A stretch of 43,052 nucleotides of DNA from Actinomycetes bacterium (GTDB lineage Bacteria > Actinomycetota > Acidimicrobiia > Acidimicrobiales > Acidimicrobiaceae), in the NCBI GenBank assembly GCA_021841935.1, contig JAKCDL010000018.1:1-43052 (forward strand). Reading direction: 5' to 3'. The translations under genes were made by a program, and so were the position numbers. Numbering within the stretch: position 1 is the first letter of the stretch; every line of letters begins with the position of its first letter. Shown here in pieces: positions 1-8,709 of the stretch. Under the pieces are notes generated by a model that saw nothing but the letters and a program-made list of their open reading frames with translations, was not told where the DNA came from and searched no databases.

Positions 1-164
1 TATCGCACGAAAAAGTTGATACTTGAAAGATTTGAAGAGCTTACTCTGTTTCAAAGCTAAAAGTTGAATAATTTCAAGAATGTATTATGCTTAGAATTTA
101 AAGTCTTGTTTTCAACAATTACTTTAATGGACATAGAACAAACCTATATAAATTATTAACAATC

Positions 165-1184
165 ATGAAAAGGAAAACAAAATTGCAAATTTCTGAACCC
201 GTGAAAAAAAGGTTATTTACCATGGCTGGCAATAAATGTGCATATCCGAAATGCGAAGAATCACTTACATTTTCAAACGAGAATGGAAGTTCAATTGCAA
301 CAGGAGAAATGTGTCATATTAGACCATCCAAACCAAATGGTCCCCGTGGAAGCCATCCCGATAGGAGCTCTTTAGACGAATACGACAATCTCATCCTGAT
401 GTGCCCTAAACACCACAAAATAATTGACGATTCGCCAGAAGTGTATACAGTCGAAAAGCTTATTGCAATGAAACAAGAACATGAGAACGTGCAAGGGAAC
501 AATCCTTTAGATGGACCAGAAAAAGAAGAGATTCAAACTTTGACAAACATTCTCAAAATTATTGACGTCGAGAATTGGTCCAGGCACATATGCGGCTTCC
601 TCGGGGCACAACCAAATCCATTCATCACTCACGAATTCTTCAAAACACTCAACGACGTTATCAAAGAGATTGCTCTTAGGGAGCATATTCATGAGGGTAG
701 TGATTTTGCAACCGCTCTTGCGTGTCTTAAAAATTTGCTTTTTCAAACCATCGAAATGGTAAATCGGCAATTCACGGATGATAGAAACTCGGATCTAATC
801 GAGTACCCGATGAGGCGAAAGTCACGTTATCTGGTACCTTCAAAGTACGATGAAGCACTTGCGGAGGACATTTGGGTAGGTTTAGCATTTTACAGTTTGG
901 GTTTCGAAATAACAAAGTTTGTCAATCTCTTAATTGAAAGGCTAAATTCGGATACGGCTAAATATGACTCCAGCAGAGAAGCGTTGCGGCTAGCTTGGCT
1001 GAGCCCCAATGGAAATGAAGCTGACATTTTGGTTCCGCGCTTTTCGCACGACCAAATTTCAATCGGTAGTTTTCCCGCAAGCGTTCGTCAGAGTTTGGAG
1101 GCTTCAATGGTACCTAGTGAATATAACCAGTTGAAATTCGAAGAAGTCGGCAGGCGCGTATACCCATTCATTTTTGAGAATTGA
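165..1184 (+). CDS. HNH endonuclease-domain protein
   Basis: A 339-aa protein whose first ~115 residues form an HNH nuclease-type zinc module. A CAYPKC knuckle lies near residue 25, CHIRPSKPNGPRG near residue 50, the HNH asparagine is in EYDNLILMC, and the final His cluster is MCPKHHKIID. The helix after it (VEKLIAMKQEHE) is typical of this HNH subtype. Residues ~120-339 are mostly helical and match no family I recognise; I see no SAVED or other known sensor domain. HNH proteins of this layout are often found in phage-defence or restriction contexts, so a DNA-cutting defence role is an inference. The start is the first ATG in an AT-rich stretch and has no clear Shine-Dalgarno. It stands alone on the plus strand and looks richer in A/T than genes further right, which suggests transfer. 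Confidence 0.72.
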   Translation: MKRKTKLQISEPVKKRLFTMAGNKCAYPKCEESLTFSNENGSSIATGEMCHIRPSKPNGPRGSHPDRSSLDEYDNLILMCPKHHKIIDDSPEVYTVEKLIAMKQEHENVQGNNPLDGPEKEEIQTLTNILKIIDVENWSRHICGFLGAQPNPFITHEFFKTLNDVIKEIALREHIHEGSDFATALACLKNLLFQTIEMVNRQFTDDRNSDLIEYPMRRKSRYLVPSKYDEALAEDIWVGLAFYSLGFEITKFVNLLIERLNSDTAKYDSSREALRLAWLSPNGNEADILVPRFSHDQISIGSFPASVRQSLEASMVPSEYNQLKFEEVGRRVYPFIFEN

Positions 1185-1474
1185 GTTCAGACATAATTTT
1201 ACATAATATATATTTGCGGCGTTTTGAAACCAACTATATCGGGTGCTACTTAATCAAAACGCAGATTGCCTTTTAGCTACTTCGCCAAAAAATATCAGTA
1301 CCAGCAAAAACCCATAGATTGATGGCATCTGAGGAAAGTTCTTCGGAGAAAGCGATATCCGCAATCACTATTACGCAATCTTTCGCCGCCGTGGTAGTGA
1401 TCGCATTTAGCAGGATCCTAGCTTGCCGTGAAAGCGTTTGAGGTCAGGCCGTATGGTAACAGATCAAAGCAGTT

Positions 1475-2416
1475 TTACTTGCGCGGAACAATTTCCCTGA
1501 TCCGAGGAAGGTCTCGTTCAAACACGGTTGCTGATAGCATGCTAGAGACATCGCCATCCCTCGACTGATGAGTCCAAAACAGCATCCCACGCTTAGCTAA
1601 TAGCGGTACAGCCACTTCCATGTCGTAGTCGTTGCTGAAAATCCACGCGGGACAAAATCCGTTTTGATTCATCCATTCATCTCTTCCATTGATCATTGTT
1701 GAACGGAATGAATTGAAATCAAGCGCTTCGGAGTCGTCTTTAACTAATTCAATAGGTTCATCGTCTAGCAAGATTTTAAGAATCTCCTCCTTCCGGTCGA
1801 GGTTTGAATCGAGGGGAGACTCTTTAGTTGGATTTGTAAGGTTCACAAGTTCGAGAAGACTTTTTCGTGTCTCATGCAACCGATAATTGACATCTTGCCA
1901 GAGATTTCCATCTTCGTATACGAGTATCGGATCGGGTATACGGAGCGAAATACTGTCAAAGCAGATTAGTACAGAGAGGAATAATTGCGAAGAAACTAGA
2001 GCCAAACCTTCGGCGCGCGCAATTTGTACGGCGATACGAAGGGCCCATCGAGCGAGGGTACATAGAGCCGCCCCCTCTTGATAGTCGAGGTCTAATAACA
2101 TGTCTATCGTTCCTCGAATAACGGATAGATGTGCCGGTTTAGGCTTGTAGGGTCCAGCGCAACGAAAACGCTTCCAATCGATTCCGAGCAGACCTGCTGA
2201 TTCAGAATCTAATGTTTTGGTCTGATAAAGGATCACACGAGCAACATCGTTTAAATCAAGGTAGGGGGCACGATTCAGGTTTGCGAAATAAACTCCTCCG
2301 CTCAACCTTGCGACACGCACTTCCGATACGGGGGGATTCAAAGTTTCGTTGCGAGTAGCGTCTGTGCGAATACCAATTAAATACTCGATAAGTTCTACGG
2401 ACGGCATCGGAATCAC
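1475..2416 (-). CDS. Hypothetical protein, 313 aa
   Basis: I do not recognise a family. The start is GTG, and its GTGA overlaps the TGA stop of the upstream secreted-protein gene (2413-2718), so the two are probably translationally coupled. The product has no signal peptide or clear membrane segment. It has an internal helical region at about residues 120-175 (repeated Ala/Leu around ALRIAVQIARAEGLALVSS) and an acidic stretch near residues 200-235 (LDDEPIELVKDDSEALDF). The C-terminal ~80 residues look like a compact alpha/beta fold (FCPAWIFSNDYDMEVAVPL, then ATVFERDLPRIREIVPRK). No catalytic motif is evident. The length and steady codon pattern support a real gene, but its function is unknown. 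Confidence 0.6.
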   Translation of the reverse strand: MIPMPSVELIEYLIGIRTDATRNETLNPPVSEVRVARLSGGVYFANLNRAPYLDLNDVARVILYQTKTLDSESAGLLGIDWKRFRCAGPYKPKPAHLSVIRGTIDMLLDLDYQEGAALCTLARWALRIAVQIARAEGLALVSSQLFLSVLICFDSISLRIPDPILVYEDGNLWQDVNYRLHETRKSLLELVNLTNPTKESPLDSNLDRKEEILKILLDDEPIELVKDDSEALDFNSFRSTMINGRDEWMNQNGFCPAWIFSNDYDMEVAVPLLAKRGMLFWTHQSRDGDVSSMLSATVFERDLPRIREIVPRK

Positions 2417-2718
2417 AGGAGGTACCCCACGAATGGCCTCCAGATCAAAACTCCCTTTCCGGGTCTAACCGGCTCCCAGACGCACACTAGAGGCTCTCCG
2501 TCGGCTCCCACGATCACCTCACCAATTGGATAGCCCTCGCACGAATCACCAGCGACAAAGTATTGCTTAGTTCCACAGGTTCCGCCGGGTTGACAAATTA
2601 ATAGGGGGCGTACCGCCGAAGCGCTAGCGGCGCTAACTGTAGTGGTAAGAGCCACACTGGACAACAATATTGCAAGACCAAAAAAAAGGCTGAACAACTG
2701 TCTCAACCGCTTAAACAT
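2413..2718 (-). CDS. Small secreted protein, Cys-containing
   Basis: A 101-aa product with a textbook Sec signal peptide: basic start MFKRLRQ, hydrophobic core LFSLFFGLAILLSSVALTTT, and cleavage likely after VSAASASA (about residue 35). The mature ~65 residues contain four Cys (ICQPGGTCGT, DSCEGYP, VCVWEP), which suggests one or two disulfides in an exported domain. The start is an ATG preceded at 12 nt by GGGAGG (minus strand, 2731-2736), a good ribosome binding site. The stop overlaps the GTG of the 313-aa gene downstream. No family recognised. AT-rich DNA upstream (2740-2860) probably holds the promoter of this two-gene unit. Confidence 0.65.
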   Translation of the reverse strand: MFKRLRQLFSLFFGLAILLSSVALTTTVSAASASAVRPLLICQPGGTCGTKQYFVAGDSCEGYPIGEVIVGADGEPLVCVWEPVRPGKGVLIWRPFVGYLL

Positions 2719-3189
2719 GATTTTTTAGATCCTCCCGTATTTGAAGTGATCAAACCTAATTATATTACAAATTGCGCCAAATTGCAAATTGCGGAAAATT
2801 TTAAATTGAGCAATATTTTTACATATATATTCATATATTTAAACCTTTTACGTGAATGTTTTCGGTATCATCCGCTACATTTCAAGCGGAAGTGTCCCGT
2901 TGGATTTTGGAATTACGCACCAAAATCTACACTTGCTTTACCTTATTTATGCCACCTTCAATACAGCCGACTGAGGGAGGACAAGTCGGTGAAATACCAC
3001 CGATCAAACTAAAGACTGTCCTGCACACAATCTTCTTCTTTAGAGACACCCAAAGGGCCCCTGCCATAGCGTTATCGTAGGAGTCATCTACACTTCCTAT
3101 CGATTGCGGAGCCTGCCAAGGAAGTTGTCACTTTCGCACAACCTAAGCTACCTCCTTTTGCCTCTCTTTTGATACGTTTATCGCAGGCT
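2719..3189. other. Gene-poor gap upstream of the secreted-protein gene
   Basis: The first ~140 bases are strongly AT-rich and should contain the minus-strand promoter of the 2413-2718 gene. The rest holds only short overlapping open frames on the plus strand with no ribosome binding site or recognisable domain. It borders the decayed insertion sequence and may include its outer sequence, but I could not find terminal inverted repeats. Confidence 0.4.
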
Positions 3190-4526
3190 TTGTTGTCGGA
3201 ATAATTGATACCTCTGATACTGGATCGGAAGTCTCTACATTTGCCCGAGATTCAGAAGTCCAGGTGTAATTTTGCGTTGCTCCCACCTACAGCTTCGTGT
3301 TCGCTTATAAAGTAATTCAATATGTTCACCGCTATGTGCCTGTTGCGGAGTTACGTAGTTGAAGCCTTCAGTGCTGATGTCGATTGTTGTAATGGTCAAC
3401 GAAGTCATTCATCCATTTACGCGCAGCATCAATGGTTGCAAACCCTGAAATAGGGATAGCGTGAAAAGTACTTCACTTCTCTTGAAGAGCGACAGGGAGC
3501 GACTCCGTTATCGTTAGATACCCGAGGTCTTGACCTTGAGATATTTACATCTAGCTCATATAGATATTCAACTAGTGACCAGCCCTTCATGGGCGAACCA
3601 TTGTCACTATGGATTACTTTCGGAGCCATATTCTCTCTAGCTATAGCTCGCTTTACAACTCTCTTTAGCTGCTCAGAGCTTTCAGATTCGTATATCTCGG
3701 AGCCGACTATCTTCCTCGAATAATGGTCAAACCTAACATAGGCGTTTCTAGTAGATACCTCTAGCTGGTCCATTTAGCCAAGTAATATCTAGGGTCCAGA
3801 TGTCTCCTGGTGGAATAACTCCGTGAACTGGCCTAGCTCTCTTGGTCGGTGGCTTTGTTCTACCTCTGCATGAACAGAGATTTGTAGTCCTTTAGAACTT
3901 ATATAGAAGGTCCTAATCGATGCAATGTATCTGCCCTTACAGCCAAGCTTAGGAACTTTTCTTAGCAGGGGTTCAAGATGAGTACTTGCTCGAGGTACAC
4001 ACTTTAGTGATCTCATCTCTTTCCTCCTCCGATAAAGCATTAGAGCGACGTCTTTGAGAAGCTCCTCTACGGCGATCAGTTACACCAGATTCCCATCGCC
4101 TAAACGTAGAAGTTGATATCTTTGAATACTTCACAGGCTTTGTAACATCTAGCACCTGTCTCTATTGCTTCATTGATGAGGGTAATAGCTAGAGCTCGAT
4201 CGTTGTGATCTAGATACGCAGAGGAGAGACTAAACGTCTACCTTCTTTCCCCTCTGAATCATAACAAGCTCTGTCTCTTGTACTTTTTTTGAAGAACCAA
4301 TAGGGCCGCAGCTTCTGCTAGCGCCTTTTCTTTGATGTCGAAGTTCAGCTTCAATTCGTACTCTTGCTTTCCGCTCTTTATCAAGGGCTACCTGGTGAGC
4401 TCTATTAGCAGCACTCCTATTGTCAAAGGCTGACTCTAAGGTAGATAATGCATGAATTGGGACACAACATGCATTTTTCGTGGGCGCCAACTTGCACTTC
4501 TCAATGGCCACCGACATGAGATTCAA
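3190..4526 (-). pseudogene. Decayed IS3-type transposase
   Basis: Minus-strand remnant of a single-ORF IS3-family transposase, readable only by switching frames several times. In order from 4526 it shows: an N-terminal helical part (LDKERKARVRIEAELRHQRK, continuing in another frame as KALAEAAALLVLQKK); a segment with RRWESGVTDRRRG and NALSEEERDEI; then VPKLGCKGRYIAS followed in a shifted frame by CRGRTKPPTKRARPVHG and DIWTLDITWLN; and the rve integrase core DHYSRKIVGSE, VIHSDNGSPMKG and SRPRVSNDNG (3773-3480). A further shifted tail reads YVTPQQAHSGEH. The DDE residues are partly visible (D of LDIT, D of HSDNGS), but at least four frameshifts and several stops make it non-functional. Ends and target duplication were not identified. 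Confidence 0.85.
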
Positions 4527-4845
4527 AGCGCATCAAACCAGGTATCTAGATACCTAGCCATAACAATAACCTATGAACTCTACATCGAATTACATCCGCC
4601 ATAGGATTCTTCATGTTTCGAATCGTCTGGATCAATCGCACTACTGCTATCGAAATCCAATCTTCAATTCCCTTTTCTTCAACAATTGAAAGGTCAAAGA
4701 ATGTAAAGCAACACCACCTTGATAGCAATAATCGAGAGAAGAGTGGGGCCACTTAACACGATCGCGGTAGGGCCATTATGGTCGATCGCTCCCAATGGCG
4801 GGCGAATAGAAGAAAAAGTTGAACGGCTTGGAATCTTTACGATGC
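4527..4845. other. Gap with no convincing gene
   Basis: Between the IS remnant and the WbqC-family gene. A minus-strand open frame of 68 codons (4546-4752) has no ribosome binding site and no recognisable domain. I see no terminator hairpin here for the five-gene operon that ends at 4846. Confidence 0.35.
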
Positions 4846-5568
4846 CTAATCTGCAAGGATGAGATTACTACAAGTTTCAATCGCATCTCTAACTTGTACC
4901 GCATTGCACCACATTAGGGTATCCAAGATAGATAAATCGTACTGGAACCTGATTCTTTTGGTTTCGTATTTGTATCGCTGCCAGGCCAAAAAGTACAAGC
5001 GGATATCACGCTTTGAGAATTCATCCTTATCGAACAATTCTCTCCCCCCGACGGGATTTAGGTATTCCCGCGCGCCGAGGTAGCTCGAAATTATTGGCGC
5101 CCAAAGGCCCGGTCCCTTGCACAAGGAGCGATCAAAATCGATTGCGCTCGCGAGTTGATAGGAAAAAGGTACTCCTAGGTAGTCGCAAACTACTGCCAAA
5201 CTCATTACGTTTAAATCAACAAGGCTATTAGATTTCGTACTTTCAAATACTGTTTTGACAATTGCAACTACCTCCTTGTAGTACGTCCCGTAGCGGCTGT
5301 ACGTTGACAACTTTCCAATGATTTCGTTGTAGGTAGCCTTCAAGTCTCTGACAACTAAATCGCTGATCACTTGATTGCGAGACGAATTCTCAAGTGCAAC
5401 CGAAAATAGAAGATCGCTCTCTGTCATTGTCGCAAGCCGATTTCTCGTTATCCAAGACTTTGGTGTGTATTGGGTAACATCGAAAACGATCCAGAAGTCC
5501 GAATTAGCGATTAGAGCGTAGTGGCTCAGATTCGGAAAAAAATATGGCTGCATTATTCCCAATCTCAT
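4846..5568 (-). CDS. WbqC-family protein
   Basis: A 240-aa protein of the WbqC-like family, found in O-antigen and other glycan clusters and thought to act in modifying amino-sugars, though the reaction is poorly defined. The family signature opens the protein: MRLGIMQPYFFPNLSHYALI, followed by the DVTQYTPKSWITRNRL segment (family form: D..QF....W..RN.I). Other typical pieces are LDLNVMSLAVVCDYLGV-like text around residue 115 and the C-terminal LSILDTLMWCNA (family form: LSIID.L...G). The length fits the family. It is the last gene of the operon and starts 8 nt after the stop of the 382-aa aminotransferase, with a GAGGG ribosome binding site overlapping that gene's end. It probably works on the amino group made by the upstream aminotransferases (inference). 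Confidence 0.87.
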   Translation of the reverse strand: MRLGIMQPYFFPNLSHYALIANSDFWIVFDVTQYTPKSWITRNRLATMTESDLLFSVALENSSRNQVISDLVVRDLKATYNEIIGKLSTYSRYGTYYKEVVAIVKTVFESTKSNSLVDLNVMSLAVVCDYLGVPFSYQLASAIDFDRSLCKGPGLWAPIISSYLGAREYLNPVGGRELFDKDEFSKRDIRLYFLAWQRYKYETKRIRFQYDLSILDTLMWCNAVQVRDAIETCSNLILAD

Positions 5569-5576
5569 ATAAACCC

Positions 5577-6725
5577 TCAGAAAGCGGACCTAGATTGTCT
5601 AACTAAATTTCCAATTCGGGAGATGTCTTCTTCATGAACCGACGAACCTAGCGGCAATTGAATCACCCTATCGCTCAATGCTTCTGTTGCGGGCAATGAA
5701 ACGGGCTCGTTAGCGTTGTCAGTCATTACTTTCATCCTGTGAATGCCGGGGGCGAAGTACCTTCGAGCATTAACTCCATGATTGAAAAGGTGTTTCAAAA
5801 CGTTATCCCGCCCAACTCCGAATTCTTCGCGATTCACTTCTGCGATTAGATAAGTGGAATTGCTGAAACTTGCGTTTTGAATCTCTCTAATTTTGAAACC
5901 TGGAACTCCATCCAATTCAGCGACATAGAGGTGCGATAGGTATCGGTTATTGTCGACAATTCGGGCGAAGTGCCTCAAACTCCATCGACCAATTTCTGCC
6001 TGCAGTTCCGAGAATCGCGCGTTAGACGTTAGTGGAACTTCGGCAAATTTGCCGGCACCATAACTGCTACGCATGTTTCGCAACTTTGAAGCAAGAAGAT
6101 CGTCGTTTGTTGCCACACAGCCTCCTTCCCCTGCGCTCAATATTTTGGTTGCATGAAACGAGAAGACTTCGGCTTTTCCATAACTTCCGAGACGTTTTCC
6201 TCTGTACTCACATCCAAATGCTTGTGCTGAGTCAAAGAAGAGTGACACTCCGGTACTTTTAGATAGTGCTTCTAGTTCCCTAATGTCTGCAGTATCGCCC
6301 CACAAATTCGGTACAAGGATCGCCTTGGTGTTTTCTGAGATCTTTTCCTGAATTCTTGAGGCGTTGATGTGGTGGGAATTCTCATCAATGTCTGCGAAAA
6401 TTGGAGTGCAACCCGCCCACTTGATTGCGAATACGGTTGCAACAAAAGTGAATGAAGGAACAATAACCTCGCCTTCGATCCCAGCGGACTTTAGCATCAT
6501 AGCGAGAGCAATAGTTGCGTTCGTGGTGAGTATCACGTGCTTAACATTAAGAAAATCGGCCAGCTCATATTCAAATTCGTATGCGGAAGGTCCATGATTT
6601 GTAAAGTACCGCCGTTCAAATATGCCTTCTAGGATCTCATCATATTCGGATTTAGAGGGAAAATATAATTGACCAACTGGAAGTGATAATCCAGATTTAT
6701 TCAGACTGGGTATCGCGACCGTCAT
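5577..6725 (-). CDS. DegT/DnrJ/EryC1 aminotransferase (second copy)
   Basis: A 382-aa PLP-dependent sugar aminotransferase of the DegT/DnrJ/EryC1/StrS family, which transfers an amino group (usually from glutamate) to a nucleotide-linked keto-sugar. Seen: an N-terminal substrate loop RRYFTNHGPSAYEFE, TTNATIALAMML (PLP phosphate site), VPSFTFVATVFAIKWAGCTP, the cofactor Asp in FFDSAQAFGCEYRGKRLG, and the Schiff-base Lys in SFHATKILSAGEGG. The C-terminal strand includes GVNARRYFAPGIHRM, the family's usual substrate-side motif. Length is normal. The ATG overlaps the upstream aminotransferase stop by 4 nt (ATGA). Substrate is not predictable from sequence alone; VioA- or DesI/DesV-like activities are possible. 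Confidence 0.92.
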   Translation of the reverse strand: MTVAIPSLNKSGLSLPVGQLYFPSKSEYDEILEGIFERRYFTNHGPSAYEFEYELADFLNVKHVILTTNATIALAMMLKSAGIEGEVIVPSFTFVATVFAIKWAGCTPIFADIDENSHHINASRIQEKISENTKAILVPNLWGDTADIRELEALSKSTGVSLFFDSAQAFGCEYRGKRLGSYGKAEVFSFHATKILSAGEGGCVATNDDLLASKLRNMRSSYGAGKFAEVPLTSNARFSELQAEIGRWSLRHFARIVDNNRYLSHLYVAELDGVPGFKIREIQNASFSNSTYLIAEVNREEFGVGRDNVLKHLFNHGVNARRYFAPGIHRMKVMTDNANEPVSLPATEALSDRVIQLPLGSSVHEEDISRIGNLVRQSRSAF

Positions 6726-7963
6726 TTTCTATTACCCCACCTTTCACTTATAAGGGTCAGATCGTAAGTGCTCATGTGCGAAATAGTTCTTATTAGTTCC
6801 ATAATTTCTACGACATCTTCGACCGCGACTCGGTATCCCGATGGCAGGAGAACGAAACGGCCTTGTGCCCATTCCGACACCGGAGCGTTAGAAGCAATGG
6901 TTTTGTAGCTGTATGTCTTCAGATGTAGAGGCGGGCTGTAGTACGGTCTGGCAAGTATGCCCTCGGAATTGAGAATCCAAACCAAAAGGTCTCGATCAAC
7001 GGGAAAGTCTTCATTGATTTCTACGAGAATATTTTTGAAACTGCTCGGTTCATTGGGTTTAAATCTGACTACGTCGATCCCGCATATTCCTACTGACTGC
7101 TCCAAGTAGGTGCGGAATATGCGCTCGTTGTGTTGGACTTGCACTTCAAGTTCGTCGAATGAAGCTAGGGCAACTGCGGCATGAGGCTCGTTCAGCTTTG
7201 CATTTGTGCCGAATACGACCACTTCATCTTGTTCGGCGAATCCAAACGCACGTGATAGCTTCAATCTTTCAGCTAATTCAGTGCTATTCGTGGTAACATA
7301 ACCGCCTTCAAAGCCATTAATTAACTTCGAAGCATGCAAGGAAAAACATTCGGCATCACCGAAAGATCCTACTTTTCTTCCGTCTACGCTCTCGTAGACT
7401 GATTCCACACTGTCAAATAAAATTGGGATTTCTAGTTGACGAGCCAAATATTCAATCTTCCCGGCTTCGCAAGTATTGATAATCGGATGCACGGCGAGTA
7501 TCAATGCAGTTTCGCCATTGATGCCACTTAGAATAGATTCAACATCTATGGCTAACGATTCGCGGTTCACGTCAACAAAGTGCGGGGTTAGGCCTGCCCA
7601 GGCAATTGCATCAGACATCCTTCTGTACGTAAGTGAAGGAATTATGACTTCTGTTCGACCAGGAAGAGCAAGCGCTTTCATTGATAAGACTAAAGCCCAA
7701 AATCCGTTCGCCATAGCAATGCAATATTTAGATTTATGAAAATTGGCAAGTCGATTTTCAAGTTCCACGGTCAATGGGCCATTGTTGGTGTATTGGCGCG
7801 CGTCAATAAATCGAGCTGAATAGTCCTTGATGCGCCGTAGCGACGGTTCATAAAGGTTCGAGGTTGAAATGGGCGGATCAAATAAGGGACTGCCTCCAAA
7901 AATTGCCAAATTTTCAGAAAATGGCGGATACTTTTTTCCGATAGTCATGTCGAGAATCTTCAT
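6722..7963 (-). CDS. DegT/DnrJ/EryC1-type aminotransferase (first copy)
   Basis: A 413-aa member of the same fold family as its downstream neighbour but clearly diverged. It keeps DARQYTNNGPLTVELE at the entry loop, PSLTYRRMSDAIAWAGLTPHFVDV, and the Schiff-base Lys in SLHASKLINGFEGGYV. The cofactor-ring motif is changed: the usual DxAQA reads FDSVESVYES, keeping the Asp but replacing the Gln with Glu. It has an extra ~25 residues at the N-terminus and ~20 at the C-terminus. A family of pseudo-aminotransferases, dehydratases and isomerases uses this fold, but loss of the Lys marks the dehydratases and here it is present. Start ATG overlaps the methyltransferase stop by 4 nt. Working as an aminotransferase on a different carbon or sugar than its neighbour is an inference. 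Confidence 0.88.
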   Translation of the reverse strand: MKILDMTIGKKYPPFSENLAIFGGSPLFDPPISTSNLYEPSLRRIKDYSARFIDARQYTNNGPLTVELENRLANFHKSKYCIAMANGFWALVLSMKALALPGRTEVIIPSLTYRRMSDAIAWAGLTPHFVDVNRESLAIDVESILSGINGETALILAVHPIINTCEAGKIEYLARQLEIPILFDSVESVYESVDGRKVGSFGDAECFSLHASKLINGFEGGYVTTNSTELAERLKLSRAFGFAEQDEVVVFGTNAKLNEPHAAVALASFDELEVQVQHNERIFRTYLEQSVGICGIDVVRFKPNEPSSFKNILVEINEDFPVDRDLLVWILNSEGILARPYYSPPLHLKTYSYKTIASNAPVSEWAQGRFVLLPSGYRVAVEDVVEIMELIRTISHMSTYDLTLISERWGNRK

Positions 7964-8709
7964 ATCTTCCTCCGAAGCAAAACGTCAAAACGGTATTTAG
8001 ATGCGTAAAATTCTTCCGGCATTTTTATGAAGTCTACTTCCCAATTACCATTAGATTTTGCCACTTCTTTGATCTCATTAGAAGTCCACCAACGCCCTAT
8101 TTGAGATCTCTCGCACAAAGGATCAACTTTATAATTAGGGTCAAAAAAGTTGATCAGATCGCGGTCAGGAATGTTGCCAATGTATATCCTTTCAACTGAT
8201 TTGAGGCAATTCGAGATCTGGTCGAGCACCCTAGCAACTTCGGATTGAGTTAGATACGCTAAAACCCCGTAACAGAGGACTTTGCTTGACTCTTCATAAG
8301 CTGATACGGACTCTCCAAGCTGATCAACGCTCTGCGTAATAAACTCTACGCGCTCTTCTACTCCATAAAATTCTGTGGCGACCGAGATTAGATACTCACT
8401 ACTATCAAATCCCACCCATCTTTTTACTTTTGAGTACAAAGGGCTCGATAAGTGCCCGTTCCCGCACCCTATATCAAGTACTCTATCTTCCGCGCATAGA
8501 TCGAGATTGATATCGATGCTTGAAACAATTCGGTCTATGTCTTCTTGAGAAACTGGCACTCCGTTTACGGTTCGCCTAACCTGCCTTAGGAAATCGTTTC
8601 GAGAAAAAATCTTCGGGTACTCTTTATAGTCATGCGGTTCAAAATCCTGATATGTCAGTTCGCTGCAAGTAGCGTCTTCATCGATTTGTGAAAATTTAGT
8701 ATTCTTCAT
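7960..8709 (-). CDS. Class I SAM-dependent methyltransferase
   Basis: A 249-aa protein with a Rossmann methyltransferase core. Motif I is VLDIGCGNGHLSSPL (about residues 78-92), followed by the acidic strand WVGFDSSEYL (ribose-binding Asp), and the post-motif strand SSKVLCYGVLAYLT. The first ~70 residues form a lead-in with HDYKEYPKIFSRNDFLRQV, a form seen in methyltransferases of sugar and natural-product clusters. The start overlaps the glycosyltransferase stop by 14 nt and the stop overlaps the next start by 4 nt, so it is in the operon. The likely substrate is a sugar hydroxyl or amino group made by the cassette, or the glycan end; this is inference. Confidence 0.87.
   Translation of the reverse strand: MKNTKFSQIDEDATCSELTYQDFEPHDYKEYPKIFSRNDFLRQVRRTVNGVPVSQEDIDRIVSSIDINLDLCAEDRVLDIGCGNGHLSSPLYSKVKRWVGFDSSEYLISVATEFYGVEERVEFITQSVDQLGESVSAYEESSKVLCYGVLAYLTQSEVARVLDQISNCLKSVERIYIGNIPDRDLINFFDPNYKVDPLCERSQIGRWWTSNEIKEVAKSNGNWEVDFIKMPEEFYASKYRFDVLLRRKI

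Noticed and set aside
2746..3080. Overlapping plus-strand ORFs of 74-88 codons
   Set aside because: AT-rich promoter region, no ribosome binding sites, no recognisable product.
4546..4752. 68-codon minus-strand ORF beside the IS remnant
   Set aside because: No start signal, no motif and no conserved pattern.
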